Position numbers and translations under genes: made by a program
Shown: positions 16,492 to 26,600 of the stretch, in pieces
How the letters are laid out: every line of letters begins with the position of its first letter
Position numbering within the stretch: the first letter of the stretch is position 1
Notes under the pieces: model-generated
What the model saw: only the letters and a program-made list of their open reading frames with translations
Told to the model about the DNA's origin: nothing
The model's database searches: none
Origin: a virus
DNA length: 48,376 bases
Direction: 5' to 3' (one strand)
IMG/VR virus record: IMGVR_UViG_3300017917_003681
Span: 1-48,376 of that record

Positions 16492-17289
16492 TTAAATGTC
16501 TTTTCCTTGTGGTGGACTATAAGATCTAGCATCAGATAATATATCTAGTTCTTCAGTAAATCCAAAGTCATCACTTGGACTTGCATTAATTGGATCTGGA
16601 ACAACAGTGTATCTCATTTCGCGTTTTGCCGTATTTGTATCTGTGCTTGAATAATAATCAATTTGTACTTTTCTAATTAATCCATCCGAAGATTGTGCAA
16701 CAGGACCAAAAAGATAAGTTTTGGCAGTAAATTGTAAAGTATAAATTAATGCTCTGCGTGTAGAAAAATCTCCTTCATAATCATCTTTAAAAGAAATATT
16801 GTCTAAAACAAAAGGAATATCTCTTTTTTCATTTAAGTTGTCTAAAAGATTAATTGTTACTGTAAACTGGGGTTGGAAAAAAGGTAAAATTTGTTCAATG
16901 ATTTGTAGTGCATCATCATTTAATTTTGTAAGAATATTAAGTTCAAAACCAATATTATATGGAACCGGCATGTATATCTGCTTTAAATTTGATCCCTCTA
17001 CTGCTTTAAATGTTTGGGTAGCAGGTGTTTTTCTTGTCCCATCATATTGAATAGAATTAATTTCATAAGACATTCTTGGTAATGTAATTTGAATTGGCTT
17101 ATTCAAATTTGGTTGCTGTTCAATACGTGCTAAAAACTTTTGAACTGGACCATATGCAATAGGAACCTTAATTTCCGAAATAATATCATCAGTAGAATCT
17201 TGATGTTTAATGTAAATATTATTAAACAGTGTACCAAAAGCAGTAACTGTTTTTTTAATTATATGGTGATAGTAATAAGTTCCTAACAT
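16492..17289 (-). CDS. gp15: Tail sheath stabiliser / tail terminator gp15
   Basis: 265 aa; T4 gp15 is 272 aa. gp15 forms a hexamer capping the sheath and tube and joining tail to neck. The start MLGTYYYHHIIKKTVTAFGT and the central VPIAYGPVQKFLARIEQQP with LPRMSYEINSIQYDGTRK are strongly characteristic. The last ~40 residues are a Pro/Asp/Ser-rich tail. The ATG overlaps the gp14 stop as TAATG. It belongs to the 13-14-15 neck operon. Confidence 0.96.
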   Translation of the reverse strand: MLGTYYYHHIIKKTVTAFGTLFNNIYIKHQDSTDDIISEIKVPIAYGPVQKFLARIEQQPNLNKPIQITLPRMSYEINSIQYDGTRKTPATQTFKAVEGSNLKQIYMPVPYNIGFELNILTKLNDDALQIIEQILPFFQPQFTVTINLLDNLNEKRDIPFVLDNISFKDDYEGDFSTRRALIYTLQFTAKTYLFGPVAQSSDGLIRKVQIDYYSSTDTNTAKREMRYTVVPDPINASPSDDFGFTEELDILSDARSYSPPQGKDI

Positions 17290-18668
17290 TAGTAATTACC
17301 AAATGGATTTTCTTCAGAAAAATCTAAAATAAGATCAGCTTCTTCTTCTATTTCTTTATTTTCCTCATATTTATTATAAAGATCATCACTTTCATAATTT
17401 GAAACTGCATAAGTTGCTGATGAACCAACACCTATGATTAATTCACCGGGATAGAATTGACCATCTGTGATAGAAACCTGAAGAATATTTGTATCTTTGT
17501 CCCAATTTTTAACCCTAGCTCTTGTTTTTGATTTAGAACCAACTACAATTTCATTGAAACGATAAGTTCCTACTCCAGTTGTAATTGAAGGTAAACCTAT
17601 GGTAATTGTTGGTGCAACAGTATATCCTATTCCAGGATTTGTAATTAGTATTTGTGATATTGATCCATTTGCCACAGTAGCAATACCAGTTGCAGTAACT
17701 CCCCAACCAACTGATGGTCCAGTAAATGTTACTGTAGGTGCAGTTGCATAACCACTTCCGGAATTATCTAATATAATTTCTTGTATACCAAAATATGTTT
17801 TTTCAATTTCACAAGTAGCTGCTGCCCCAGCGCCCCCTCCACCACTAAATGCAATACTTGGGGCAACAGTATATCCAAATCCAGTATTTGTAAAGTACAG
17901 TGACTTTATGGAGTTTGTGCCTCGGACACTAGTTGTAATTGCAACTGCTGATGCATTATATCCACCAGATGGTGCAGTACCAATTGAAACAACTGGTGCT
18001 GTTTTATAGTCATAACCATCATTTATGAGATACACATTTTTAATATATCCAGAAGTAAGACTTGTACGTGCTTCTGCTCTTACACCAGAGGAAATAAGTT
18101 GAACGGTCGCAATATATCCTTGATCTTGTATTGTCTGATCAACCTCATCAATTGAAGTATCAATAACTTCATCCTCATATTCAAAGAGTTCACATTTTAA
18201 TTCATAAACATAAAGTTTTCCTAATTGGTAGAAAGGTTGTTCGTGCTCTACAAATTTAACTTCAAATAATCTTTGCCCTAAAGGAAAATAAACAATATCT
18301 CCTTCTCTTGGGCGAGTTGATAATTCTATTTCTTCAGGATCCATTGTAGATAAAAATGGAGCAATAAAATCTTCAAATCTTTCTTTAGAAATAATGAGAC
18401 TTAAATCATCCCTCAAACTTACTCCAAATTTTGTTAGAATATCTCCCGAACCACTATATCCTTCATAATTATTGACATATGCTTCTAATGCAAAATTATC
18501 ATCAAATTTTGAAGATGATATTTCCTTTAATATGGTTTCTTTTCTAACAAATTTTCTTGGAATATAAATTACTTCCACACCAAAAATTCTCAGGTGCTCA
18601 TTAATTAACTCCTGAATGAGTCTCTGTTCGCTTGGGGATCCTTGTAAAAAATACTGATTAAGAGCCAT
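17289..18668 (-). CDS. gp14: Neck protein gp14 with inserted G-x-G-Y repeats
   Basis: 459 aa, about 200 longer than T4 gp14 (256 aa). The neck fold is split: residues 1-190 (QGSPSEQRLIQELINEHLRI, FGVEVIYIPRKF, ELSTRPREGDIVYFPLGQRL) and the C-terminal ~80 (EEADLILDFSEENPFGNY) match gp14. In between lie four copies of a ~35-45-residue module centred on G-x-G-Y-x-x-A-P: NDGYDYKTAPVVSIG (~213), NTGFGYTVAPSIAFSG (~258), NSGSGYATAPTVTFTG (~300) and NPGIGYTVAPTITIG (~344). gp14 with gp13 closes the filled head and joins the tail; the repeats may project from the neck. The ATG overlaps the gp13 stop by one base. Confidence 0.93.
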   Translation of the reverse strand: MALNQYFLQGSPSEQRLIQELINEHLRIFGVEVIYIPRKFVRKETILKEISSSKFDDNFALEAYVNNYEGYSGSGDILTKFGVSLRDDLSLIISKERFEDFIAPFLSTMDPEEIELSTRPREGDIVYFPLGQRLFEVKFVEHEQPFYQLGKLYVYELKCELFEYEDEVIDTSIDEVDQTIQDQGYIATVQLISSGVRAEARTSLTSGYIKNVYLINDGYDYKTAPVVSIGTAPSGGYNASAVAITTSVRGTNSIKSLYFTNTGFGYTVAPSIAFSGGGGAGAAATCEIEKTYFGIQEIILDNSGSGYATAPTVTFTGPSVGWGVTATGIATVANGSISQILITNPGIGYTVAPTITIGLPSITTGVGTYRFNEIVVGSKSKTRARVKNWDKDTNILQVSITDGQFYPGELIIGVGSSATYAVSNYESDDLYNKYEENKEIEEEADLILDFSEENPFGNY

Positions 18669-19507
18669 TATCCAATAAAATCGTATGGTGGAAGTTCGTA
18701 ATCCATTGACATCCTTTCTCTTATTGCTTCTATTTCTCTTTCTGCATCATCATAAATTTCTCTTCCATTCAATTCAATTCCACCTGGAAGTTTTACTCCT
18801 CTAAATTTAATTAAGTTTTGCCCCCATTGCCTTTTAATAAGAGCAGTCAAATATCTCTTCAAAAAACTGTCATTATAAACATTAGTAAAATCGTTAGGAT
18901 CAAGAATTCTATAACAATCAATAATTAAAAATGAATCTGGTTTTTGTTGCAACCAATCAATGTCAAGATACATTCTATTTTGTCGTTTATTAAATCTGAT
19001 TTGTTTTTCAGTTTTTAATAAAAAGTCAATATCTTCTAAGTATGTCTTAACCATTGCATATTGTAATAATTCAACAGAATTGAAATAATATAAATCATTT
19101 AAAAATAGTTGATATTTAATACTAAACATACCTCCAGAAATATCACTGGTATCAAATTTAAAAACTTTTTCAATACCAATTACAGAATCTGGAATTTGAA
19201 TATAATTTGAAGTTTCATAAAAATTAAAGGTAGTTTGAATCCCAGAAGAACTTGGTCTTCCAGTTGTAGTTACGATTCCTGGACCTACAGTTCCCTTTGC
19301 TCTACCTCTATCAATATCTTCCTGACTAATTCTATATTTTAAATACATTCTTTCGACACCATCAAAGTGTCTTTCATAAAAATACTGAAGTGCATCATCA
19401 ACAAGATCATCTATTTGATCATCATCTACGTTAATTTCTAATACAGGATATCCCAGTCTTCTTAGACAATAATCAATAAGTTCTTGTCTACTTGCAGGTT
19501 TTGCCAT
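18668..19507 (-). CDS. gp13: Neck protein gp13
   Basis: 279 aa; T4 gp13 is 309 aa. It is a head-completion protein binding below the portal. The N-terminus ASRQELIDYCLRRLGYPVLE followed by NVDDDQIDDLVDDALQYF is the diagnostic start of the family. Near the C-terminus DFTNVYNDSFLKRYLTALIK and NGREIYDDAEREIEAIRERM also match. It is coupled to the gene before (TAATG with the 132-aa ORF) and after (gp14). Confidence 0.96.
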   Translation of the reverse strand: MAKPASRQELIDYCLRRLGYPVLEINVDDDQIDDLVDDALQYFYERHFDGVERMYLKYRISQEDIDRGRAKGTVGPGIVTTTGRPSSSGIQTTFNFYETSNYIQIPDSVIGIEKVFKFDTSDISGGMFSIKYQLFLNDLYYFNSVELLQYAMVKTYLEDIDFLLKTEKQIRFNKRQNRMYLDIDWLQQKPDSFLIIDCYRILDPNDFTNVYNDSFLKRYLTALIKRQWGQNLIKFRGVKLPGGIELNGREIYDDAEREIEAIRERMSMDYELPPYDFIG

Positions 19508-19905
19508 TAGTAAAATCCTCCATCTATTACATTAGACCAAACAGGAACTCCAGAATCATTAATTGATAAAACAACACCATTAACCCTATTTTGTGGTGAA
19601 TCTGAATCCGAACTTGAAACTAATTGACCACTATTGTTAAAATATGCGATTCCATTAGGACCATCATAATTACCAACTTCATATTTAATTGGTTGACCAA
19701 ATGTTGAAATACCACCAACATTTAGTGTTGCAACATCAATTTTAGCATTTGGCTTTAAATTTGTGGCAATTCCTGCAACTCTCGCATATTCTGCATAATC
19801 TGCATAATTTGCGGTAGTTGTTGATATAGAACCTGCCTGTCCAGACAAGGCCGATATGACCTTGATTGAATTTTGTTGCCCAACTCTTACTCTGATATCT
19901 GCCAT
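19507..19905 (-). CDS. Small virion-associated protein of unknown role (132 aa)
   Basis: 132 aa. It opens with a basic, Gln-containing stretch (MADIRVRVGQQNSIKVISAL), then Ala/Tyr-rich repeats (ANYADYAEYARVAG) and a segment reminiscent of fibre and spike proteins (LNVGGISTFGQPIKYEVGN, NGIAYFNNSGQLVSS). The Ala/Tyr-rich repeat followed by LNVGGISTFG recurs in phage adhesins, so a neck- or whisker-associated appendage protein is possible. It overlaps gp13 and the 113-aa gene by one base each, indicating tight coupling in the neck operon. Confidence 0.72.
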   Translation of the reverse strand: MADIRVRVGQQNSIKVISALSGQAGSISTTTANYADYAEYARVAGIATNLKPNAKIDVATLNVGGISTFGQPIKYEVGNYDGPNGIAYFNNSGQLVSSSDSDSPQNRVNGVVLSINDSGVPVWSNVIDGGFY

Positions 19906-20246
19906 TACCTTGTGACTCCTTCTCTAACTAGAGCCATTCCTTCAATTACTCTAGTTTTGGTGTTATCTGGAGCAGTAACAACAATGTCATAAATGTATCT
20001 TCCTGGTCTTATTGAGGAAGTCACAGATGTGCTAAGTCCAATCTGAATTGTTCCAGTTGTTGGACTAGGAATAGATGTTTGAAAATTGTATACAGATGCA
20101 CTTCCTGCATACTTTCTCATTTGACAACTCACACCATATCCAGTCAGATTTAATGCAGAATTATTATTGGTATCATCCAATAAAAAAGTCTGAGAAAAGT
20201 CTGCACCAGAATTAATTACTATGTTGCTGACATATACAGCTGCCAT
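19905..20246 (-). CDS. Small beta-sandwich virion protein (113 aa)
   Basis: 113 aa. Alternating hydrophobic residues and the layout INSGADFSQTFLLDDTNNN, LNLTGYGVSCQMRKYAG, GTIQIGLSTSVTSSI, RPGRYIYDIVVTAPDNTKT resemble Ig-like or BppU-like N-terminal domains found in phage baseplate and fibre-linker proteins; this is an inference from pattern only. It heads the neck gene set, with an exact late promoter 27 nt upstream. No membrane segment or enzyme motif is seen. Confidence 0.75.
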   Translation of the reverse strand: MAAVYVSNIVINSGADFSQTFLLDDTNNNSALNLTGYGVSCQMRKYAGSASVYNFQTSIPSPTTGTIQIGLSTSVTSSIRPGRYIYDIVVTAPDNTKTRVIEGMALVREGVTR

Positions 20247-20273
20247 TTACATCAGGTATATCTATCTATCCTA

Positions 20274-20281
20274 TATTTATA
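20274..20281 (-). promoter_or_regulatory. Late promoter of the neck operon (TATAAATA)
   Basis: Exact minus-strand octamer, 27 nt before the 113-aa gene and overlapping the stop region of the 60-aa gene. It would drive 113-aa, 132-aa, 13, 14, 15, 16 and possibly onward. Confidence 0.75.
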
Positions 20282-20459
20282 AGTCAAAATTAAGACCCAA
20301 ATTAAGTATAGTTTCCTCTTGCTTCAAATAGAGTTTAACATAAGATTTTGCAATATTTTTTAAAGTTTCCATATCATTACAATTCTCAATTTCTCTAGCC
20401 ATTCTTTCATATTCAAAAGACTTTGAAAGATTTTCTAATTGGATATCAGATGGTTTCAT
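20277..20459 (-). CDS. Small helical protein, 60 aa, unknown function
   Basis: 60 aa, beginning MKPSDIQLENLSKSFEYERM and continuing with REIENCNDMETLKNIAKSYV and KLYLKQEETI. It is helical with heptad-like spacing and no membrane segment. Short proteins of this look sit after the large baseplate gene in cyanophages (from memory). The start overlaps the 69-aa gene by 14 nt in another frame. Function unknown; an assembly chaperone or small virion component is possible. Confidence 0.7.
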   Translation of the reverse strand: MKPSDIQLENLSKSFEYERMAREIENCNDMETLKNIAKSYVKLYLKQEETILNLGLNFDL

Positions 20460-20655
20460 TTTTATTCACTAATTGCTTGAGTAAAGATTTAATTTCTTTA
20501 ATTTCATTTTTCATTTCTTCAATTTCTGCTTTTTCCTGATCTTTTTTGGAAATAGCATTCACATAATTTTTATAATCTTCGACATCACAGTTAATAATAG
20601 CACCCGTATATGCATCTCTATAAAGATTTGGATGTCCTTCTACTGGAATTCTCAT
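20446..20655 (-). CDS. Small protein with C-terminal coiled coil, 69 aa
   Basis: 69 aa. An N-terminal motif (MRIPVEGHPNLYRDAYTGAI, then INCDVEDYKNYVNA) precedes a charged coiled coil (EKAEIEEMKNEIKEIKSLLK) of about 30 residues. The V-E-G-H-P-N-L-Y-R-D start recurs in phage proteins downstream of baseplate genes (from memory). It overlaps the end of the 2398-aa gene (ATGA type, 4 nt) and the 60-aa gene. Function unknown. Confidence 0.72.
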   Translation of the reverse strand: MRIPVEGHPNLYRDAYTGAIINCDVEDYKNYVNAISKKDQEKAEIEEMKNEIKEIKSLLKQLVNKNETI

Positions 20656-23600
20656 CTAATTGCAATTGTTCTAATTGAATTTAATCTTGGAGCAAGAGCT
20701 TGATTAGTTCCTTCAAAAACAATTTTTATTATATAACCAGTAAATAAATCAAGATTATCTGCAGTATAAACATATTCAAGAAATTCATCAAGATTGCTTC
20801 CTCTTACATATCTATCTGGTAATCCACTATTATTGGTAGGATTAATTATAGTATCTCCAAATCCACTACCTGTAGTGTCTCTGAGATTGTCATAACCTGG
20901 GAATAGTTCAAATGCTTGAATAATTCCGTTGGCATTTGGTCTAATTAAACTGTAAAGAACTCTAAAATCTGCAGATACATCTCGGTATGCACTTAGATAG
21001 ACCTTTAATCCTCTTGCTGGTTGATCTAAGAAAACTGGAGTAGAAACATAGATAGCAGCACTTGGATCATAGATTAAGGAGTTTACGCGAGGATCTAGAG
21101 CAAAATTTTGAATTGGATTGTTAATGCGATTACTGCGGAATTCTGTAAATGCCTCATTAAGATATATCATAGGAGACAGATTTTTATCTGTCGTTGATAA
21201 TACAATATTTGTAGTAAAGGACTTACTTCTTGTAAATACCAAAGGAGAAAGATAATTTATTTCATTAACTCTTGATGCAACAATTCTTGTTGTTGTGAGT
21301 CTATTGAGAGCATTCAGTTGTACATTTTGGAATCCTTGATCCACAAATGAGGATTCATTTCCTCCCATGCTAGTTCCACTGATAGTTCTAATTGATGCAC
21401 TAACTGAGGTTTTGTCACCTGGAGTGATTACATTATAATTTGGTATTAGAGCATCAAATTGAATATTTTCAGTAGCGTAAATATTTTCCCCACCAAGATT
21501 TGCTTGAGATGCAAAAGCTAATGTTGGGAATCCATTATCGGCACTTCTATCAGTATTTCCTCCTGCAGTACCAACACCAATTTGAACAAAATATCCATCA
21601 CTAGTTGGATAAAGACTGTTAATTCCAAAAGTTGTATTAATTCTTCTTAATGAAACACCATTAAGTTCATATTTGTAAAGTTGAGAAGAAACATTATGTG
21701 GTTGTGGAATAGTTCCATCAATTCCACGAACTAATCCACCAATAGATCCATTACCAATTGAAGTATACTGAATAATTTCATTATCAACGATTACATAACC
21801 AGGATTACTGGATCCAATCGATACTCCTTCATATGTTGTAAAGTTTGATGTATCTGCTGTAGCAACATTAATTGAAGTATCAGTTAGTGAAATACTGGTA
21901 GATGTGAGAACTGGTGGTACGTTTGATTGTGCTCCAGTTATGGTAACATAGTTTGAAGTTGAATTCATGCCATGATCAAAATGATCAACTCCCATAATGT
22001 ATCCAGAATTTTGACCACCAACCGCAGCAGAGGTTCTAATTGTAGTTCCTGCTAAAGATACTATATTACCACTATTATCATAATAAGTTAATGTTCCACC
22101 AACGGTAAATGAATTACCTTGTACATTAGATAGGTATAAAGTATCAAGACCATTAATTGAAGTTATGGTTAATTGTGCATTTGCACCCACACCAGACACA
22201 GTAGATGTGACAATACCAACGACATCACCTACAGCATAACCATTTCCAGCAGTAACAATACTTGCACCAGTAATAACTGATTGAGTAGCAGTTAAGCTGA
22301 GTATAAGACCAGAACCACTTCCAGTAATTGCAAAAGTTGATGCATTAGATAAAGTTCCAGTATAACCAAATCCACCAGTAGTAATACCTACAGATCCAGT
22401 TGGACCACCTTGGCCAACAATATAACCATAATTATAAGGTTTGCCGTTATCACTTACTTTTCTACCCGTAGTTAAAATACCAATTACTCCACCAACAGTA
22501 GTGGTTACAATTCCAACATTTAATCTTCTTGGGAATGTTGTAATCGCATTGTTTCTCAGTTTAATAACATAACTATTACTTTGGTCTAGAGTTGGATTAT
22601 AGAATGTTGCGGTTCCAGTTGTTGATGTAAACTCAGCTTTGTAAAGTTTGAACATCATATCTTCATACTGGTTTGCTGTCCAAATTGTACCGTTTTGTGA
22701 CTTAAAGAGACTTCCTAGAGCAAACTGCCTTGAATAGATTACCCCTTCAGCATTTGGTAAATTTGCAGTGTTAACGGTCGTTTTACCCATTTCTGCAACC
22801 CAAACTTGATATTCATCACTATAAGGAGAGAGTAAAACAATTGCATATTCTCTTCCAGACGCAAGATAGATAGGATATGGGAATTTAATATTTGTTGCAA
22901 CAGATGCATTTGTTGAGGTTTTAACCTCATCCGGTGTAATTGTTACCGATTCACCAACAACCTCACTAGTTGGAGTTCCTAAAACTACTGTTCTAATTTC
23001 AACAGTTAATGGTGCATTTTCTGGGTCTTTTGTTGCAAAGAAAATATCTACTGAAGTAATGAAAACACCATTATCATCTTCTGTTGGAGAATCTGCAGTA
23101 CCATCTGATATATTTCTACCAACACTAAACGATTGTGCAAGAGGATCCAAGTAATATTCTGTTCTGGTAATTGTGGTTACCGTTTGCATTACATTTTGGA
23201 CACCCTCAGAGTTGTATATTGTCTGTGCACTATTCTGAAGTAAATCTCCTGGTAATGGTGGAGTATCAGTAGGACTTGAAGTAAGTTTGTAAGTTTTGGA
23301 TCCTGTTTGAATTCTTACAGCGGGTGGTGGATTTGATAGAGGATCTCTTAAGAAGAATGTTCCTATTAAATCACCATATTCATCAGAAACTAATCTTAAA
23401 TCTTTAACATATGCAGTAGCTCCACTGGATTGTCCAGTAAGAACCATTCCTTTTACTACATAACCAGAATATAATCCTTGTGCCTCTGCGGCAAGAGACC
23501 CAGTATCAATGTTTACAATTTTACTTGAAGCACTATATGAAGATGGTAAAGTTTCACTCTTTACATATGGATTTTTATTGTATGTTTTTGTTGGTGCATT

Positions 23601-26600
23601 AAATGGTCCAGTTTTATGATTTGGAGCAGCAACTCTAAATTTAATTAGTTGAACACCATTATATGTTCCTACTACAGTTTCACCAACAGTAAATGACACC
23701 GATGAACCATAATTTGCAAGTGTAGAATCTGTAGCGATTTCTAAAAGTTTAGGTACAAAATCTACTCCACTATTTCCATCAAGGAATTGATAGTACCTCA
23801 CAAAAGGTCTCATATTTCTTGCAAAAAATTCAGTGTTACGAGATCTCATATAGAGTTCTCTATTACTTGACACTAAAACATTTTGAGTAGAAATGTCTGT
23901 TTCCCAACGTAAAGTGACCCTTCTACCAATAGCAAAAAGCCAAATATGTCTCTCTTGTTCAATTATTCTACCTTGAGTTTGGATTGTTCTTACCCAATAA
24001 TCCTTTTCTGGATTTAATTTAACAGTTCCTGTATACTGTACAACATTAAATGGGTTTACATTTTCAACCTTAGTTGCTAAAGGTTGTTTAATCCACTCTA
24101 CTTCTTTATATTTTAAAAGAACTGTATTTTTCCTTTTAACTAGATTTGGATCTAATAAATCAAAATCTGCAGTTAAATCTAAATTTTGATCTGCAACTGT
24201 TAGGGCAGGTGCAATTTGACTCTGAAGTGTATTTCTAGATACAATAGGTCTTAACTCTTTTGCATCAGTATCAACTTCTACAGAAGAGTAGGTAGAATCA
24301 ACAAATGTAGAAGAGGAAAAATCATCAACAAAAAATCCACTTTTGAATCTATCTAATCCTTGAGCATCTCTAATTTGTAAACTCTTCGTATTAACCTCAA
24401 GCAGTGAGAGAGTAGTAACAGTTTCTAAATTAGAAACTCTCTTATCAATTGTACCAATGTCTCTCATTGTATATCTTCTATTATCAGTTAGAGCAATAGA
24501 AGTTGTTTTTGGTTCATAAAGATATGGAGGTAATGAAATTGTTGCAATTTCCATTACATCATCACTAAATTCTGGTGGTCTTGGATTATCCGCAGATGTT
24601 CCTCGAACTAATAAAAATTGTCCCCTTTTATTTAAATAAAGTTTATCAATTCTTCCCAGATAGTAACTATATCCAATAAGAGACCCCTCATTTGGAGTTA
24701 CAATAGTTCTCAAACTTGTACCAAAACTTCTTGATGAAAAATCAAATGGTGAAGACGAGTTTCCAGAAAATGCTGATACATAAGGTCTAAAATCTAAAGT
24801 ATCTGAAGCTCTTATTTGAGAAGAACCAATGTTTGGAATATCATAATTATATCTTGCCGCATCGTAACTCAGTACAGTGAAAACATCTCCAGTATCACTA
24901 GAAGGCACACTATAATAATCATAAACTATTGTTAAACTTCTAGAAGGTTCAGTTATTGTTTTATTTCTTACTATTCTTGAATAATCATAATATTGATCTC
25001 TTTGTCCTTTATCTAAGAAATAATTATTTGTAATATCTTTGAATCTACCTAAATTAATTCCCAATAAAGTCCCAGAAAGATTGGATTCTACAAAATTAAT
25101 TGTTTCCGCTTGAACAAATCTATTTGCATTTAAATAAACAATTCCAATAGTATTAGAAGCTGGTTTGGTTACAATTCTTGCAACTGTTCCACTTGTTTGC
25201 CCAATAATATTCTCACCAATAATTGATGCTCCTGTTACATTTAATAGAGGACTAAAAAGAAGACTATCTAAAACAGGAAGTCCAGAATCTAAAGATTCAT
25301 AAACTGCAAGAAGATTAGCAACATCTGGATAATTTAAAGAAATTTCTTCATCTTGCACTCTTAATCCATAATATTGATTAAAGTTTAAACCATCACCAAC
25401 AGATGTATTGATTCCGGCTCCAGGTCCAGATTGTGGATATTTTGAAAATGTAACATTTAAAACTGTACTTCTATTGTAAGTTTTAACTTTACTTTGAATT
25501 CCATTCTTTAGTAAAGTTGCATTAATAGAAGTAATAGTCTTACTTGGGGTAAGACCACTAATCGTAACATTATTACCACTGAAAGAAAACTTATCGGGAG
25601 TTAATGTGTCTACAGTTCCATCAGAATAGAATATAGAATATCTTTGATTATTAAATGGTAAGAAAAATGCACTTGAAATGCCAGTTACATTTGCTAAATT
25701 AAATGTAATACTTCCAGTTCCAGTGCTTGTTATTGATGTAATTTGCGTCGTAAAAGTTAAAGTAGATCCACCAAGATTTACTGAAGATATATTTTCATTT
25801 GGTAGAGGTGTATAAAGATTTCCATTATTCTGATTTCTTATAATAGGAGCACCAACAGAAACTGGAGTTTGAATAGTTGAACCAGGAAGAGTCCCGTCAC
25901 AAACTCCAGATACACTTGTTATTGATGCTAATTGGATTGATGTTCCTGCAGTGCTTATTCCAATTACTCTATTATATGTTTCTAAGGTTTGACCTGATTT
26001 TTGATATCTAATAATTGTATTTGTAGTAATACCACTGAAAAACTTTCCAGGACAAGTTAAGTTTCCAGAACTATCGATATAAACTTGATCTGATGAATTA
26101 AGATTTGGGAATGGAACTTTTTCCAAACTTACATCTGCAGCAAAATTCAATGAAAAACCAGATACTGATGTTGATTGAAATACTGACTTAATGTCTTTTG
26201 TACTATAAGATTTTACTGCAACTACTGTTCTGGTTGGTATAGAAGGTAATCCATTAATTAAAATTTGCTCACCAACTTGGAAATTGCCAGATACTTGTCT
26301 TAAAGTAATCAAATTTTGTGTTACAGTACCAAAAACAAAATTAGATGTTCCCGCAATAACAGCATATCCACTAGCTCCACTACTCAAGCCTCTTACATAA
26401 GAAGAAATTGGTAAATCAGTAGCATTTAATCCTAAATTAATTTGTAACTGTGTATAAGTTTGTACATCATAAAGATATAATGCATATTGAGTTGAACTAC
26501 TAATTCCAGAACTATAAGAAGGGTCTAAAAGATTCATTGAATAAACCCTTGCATCACCAATTTTATATCCAATAGGCGCCGTTGATGTTTTTCTTTGGTC

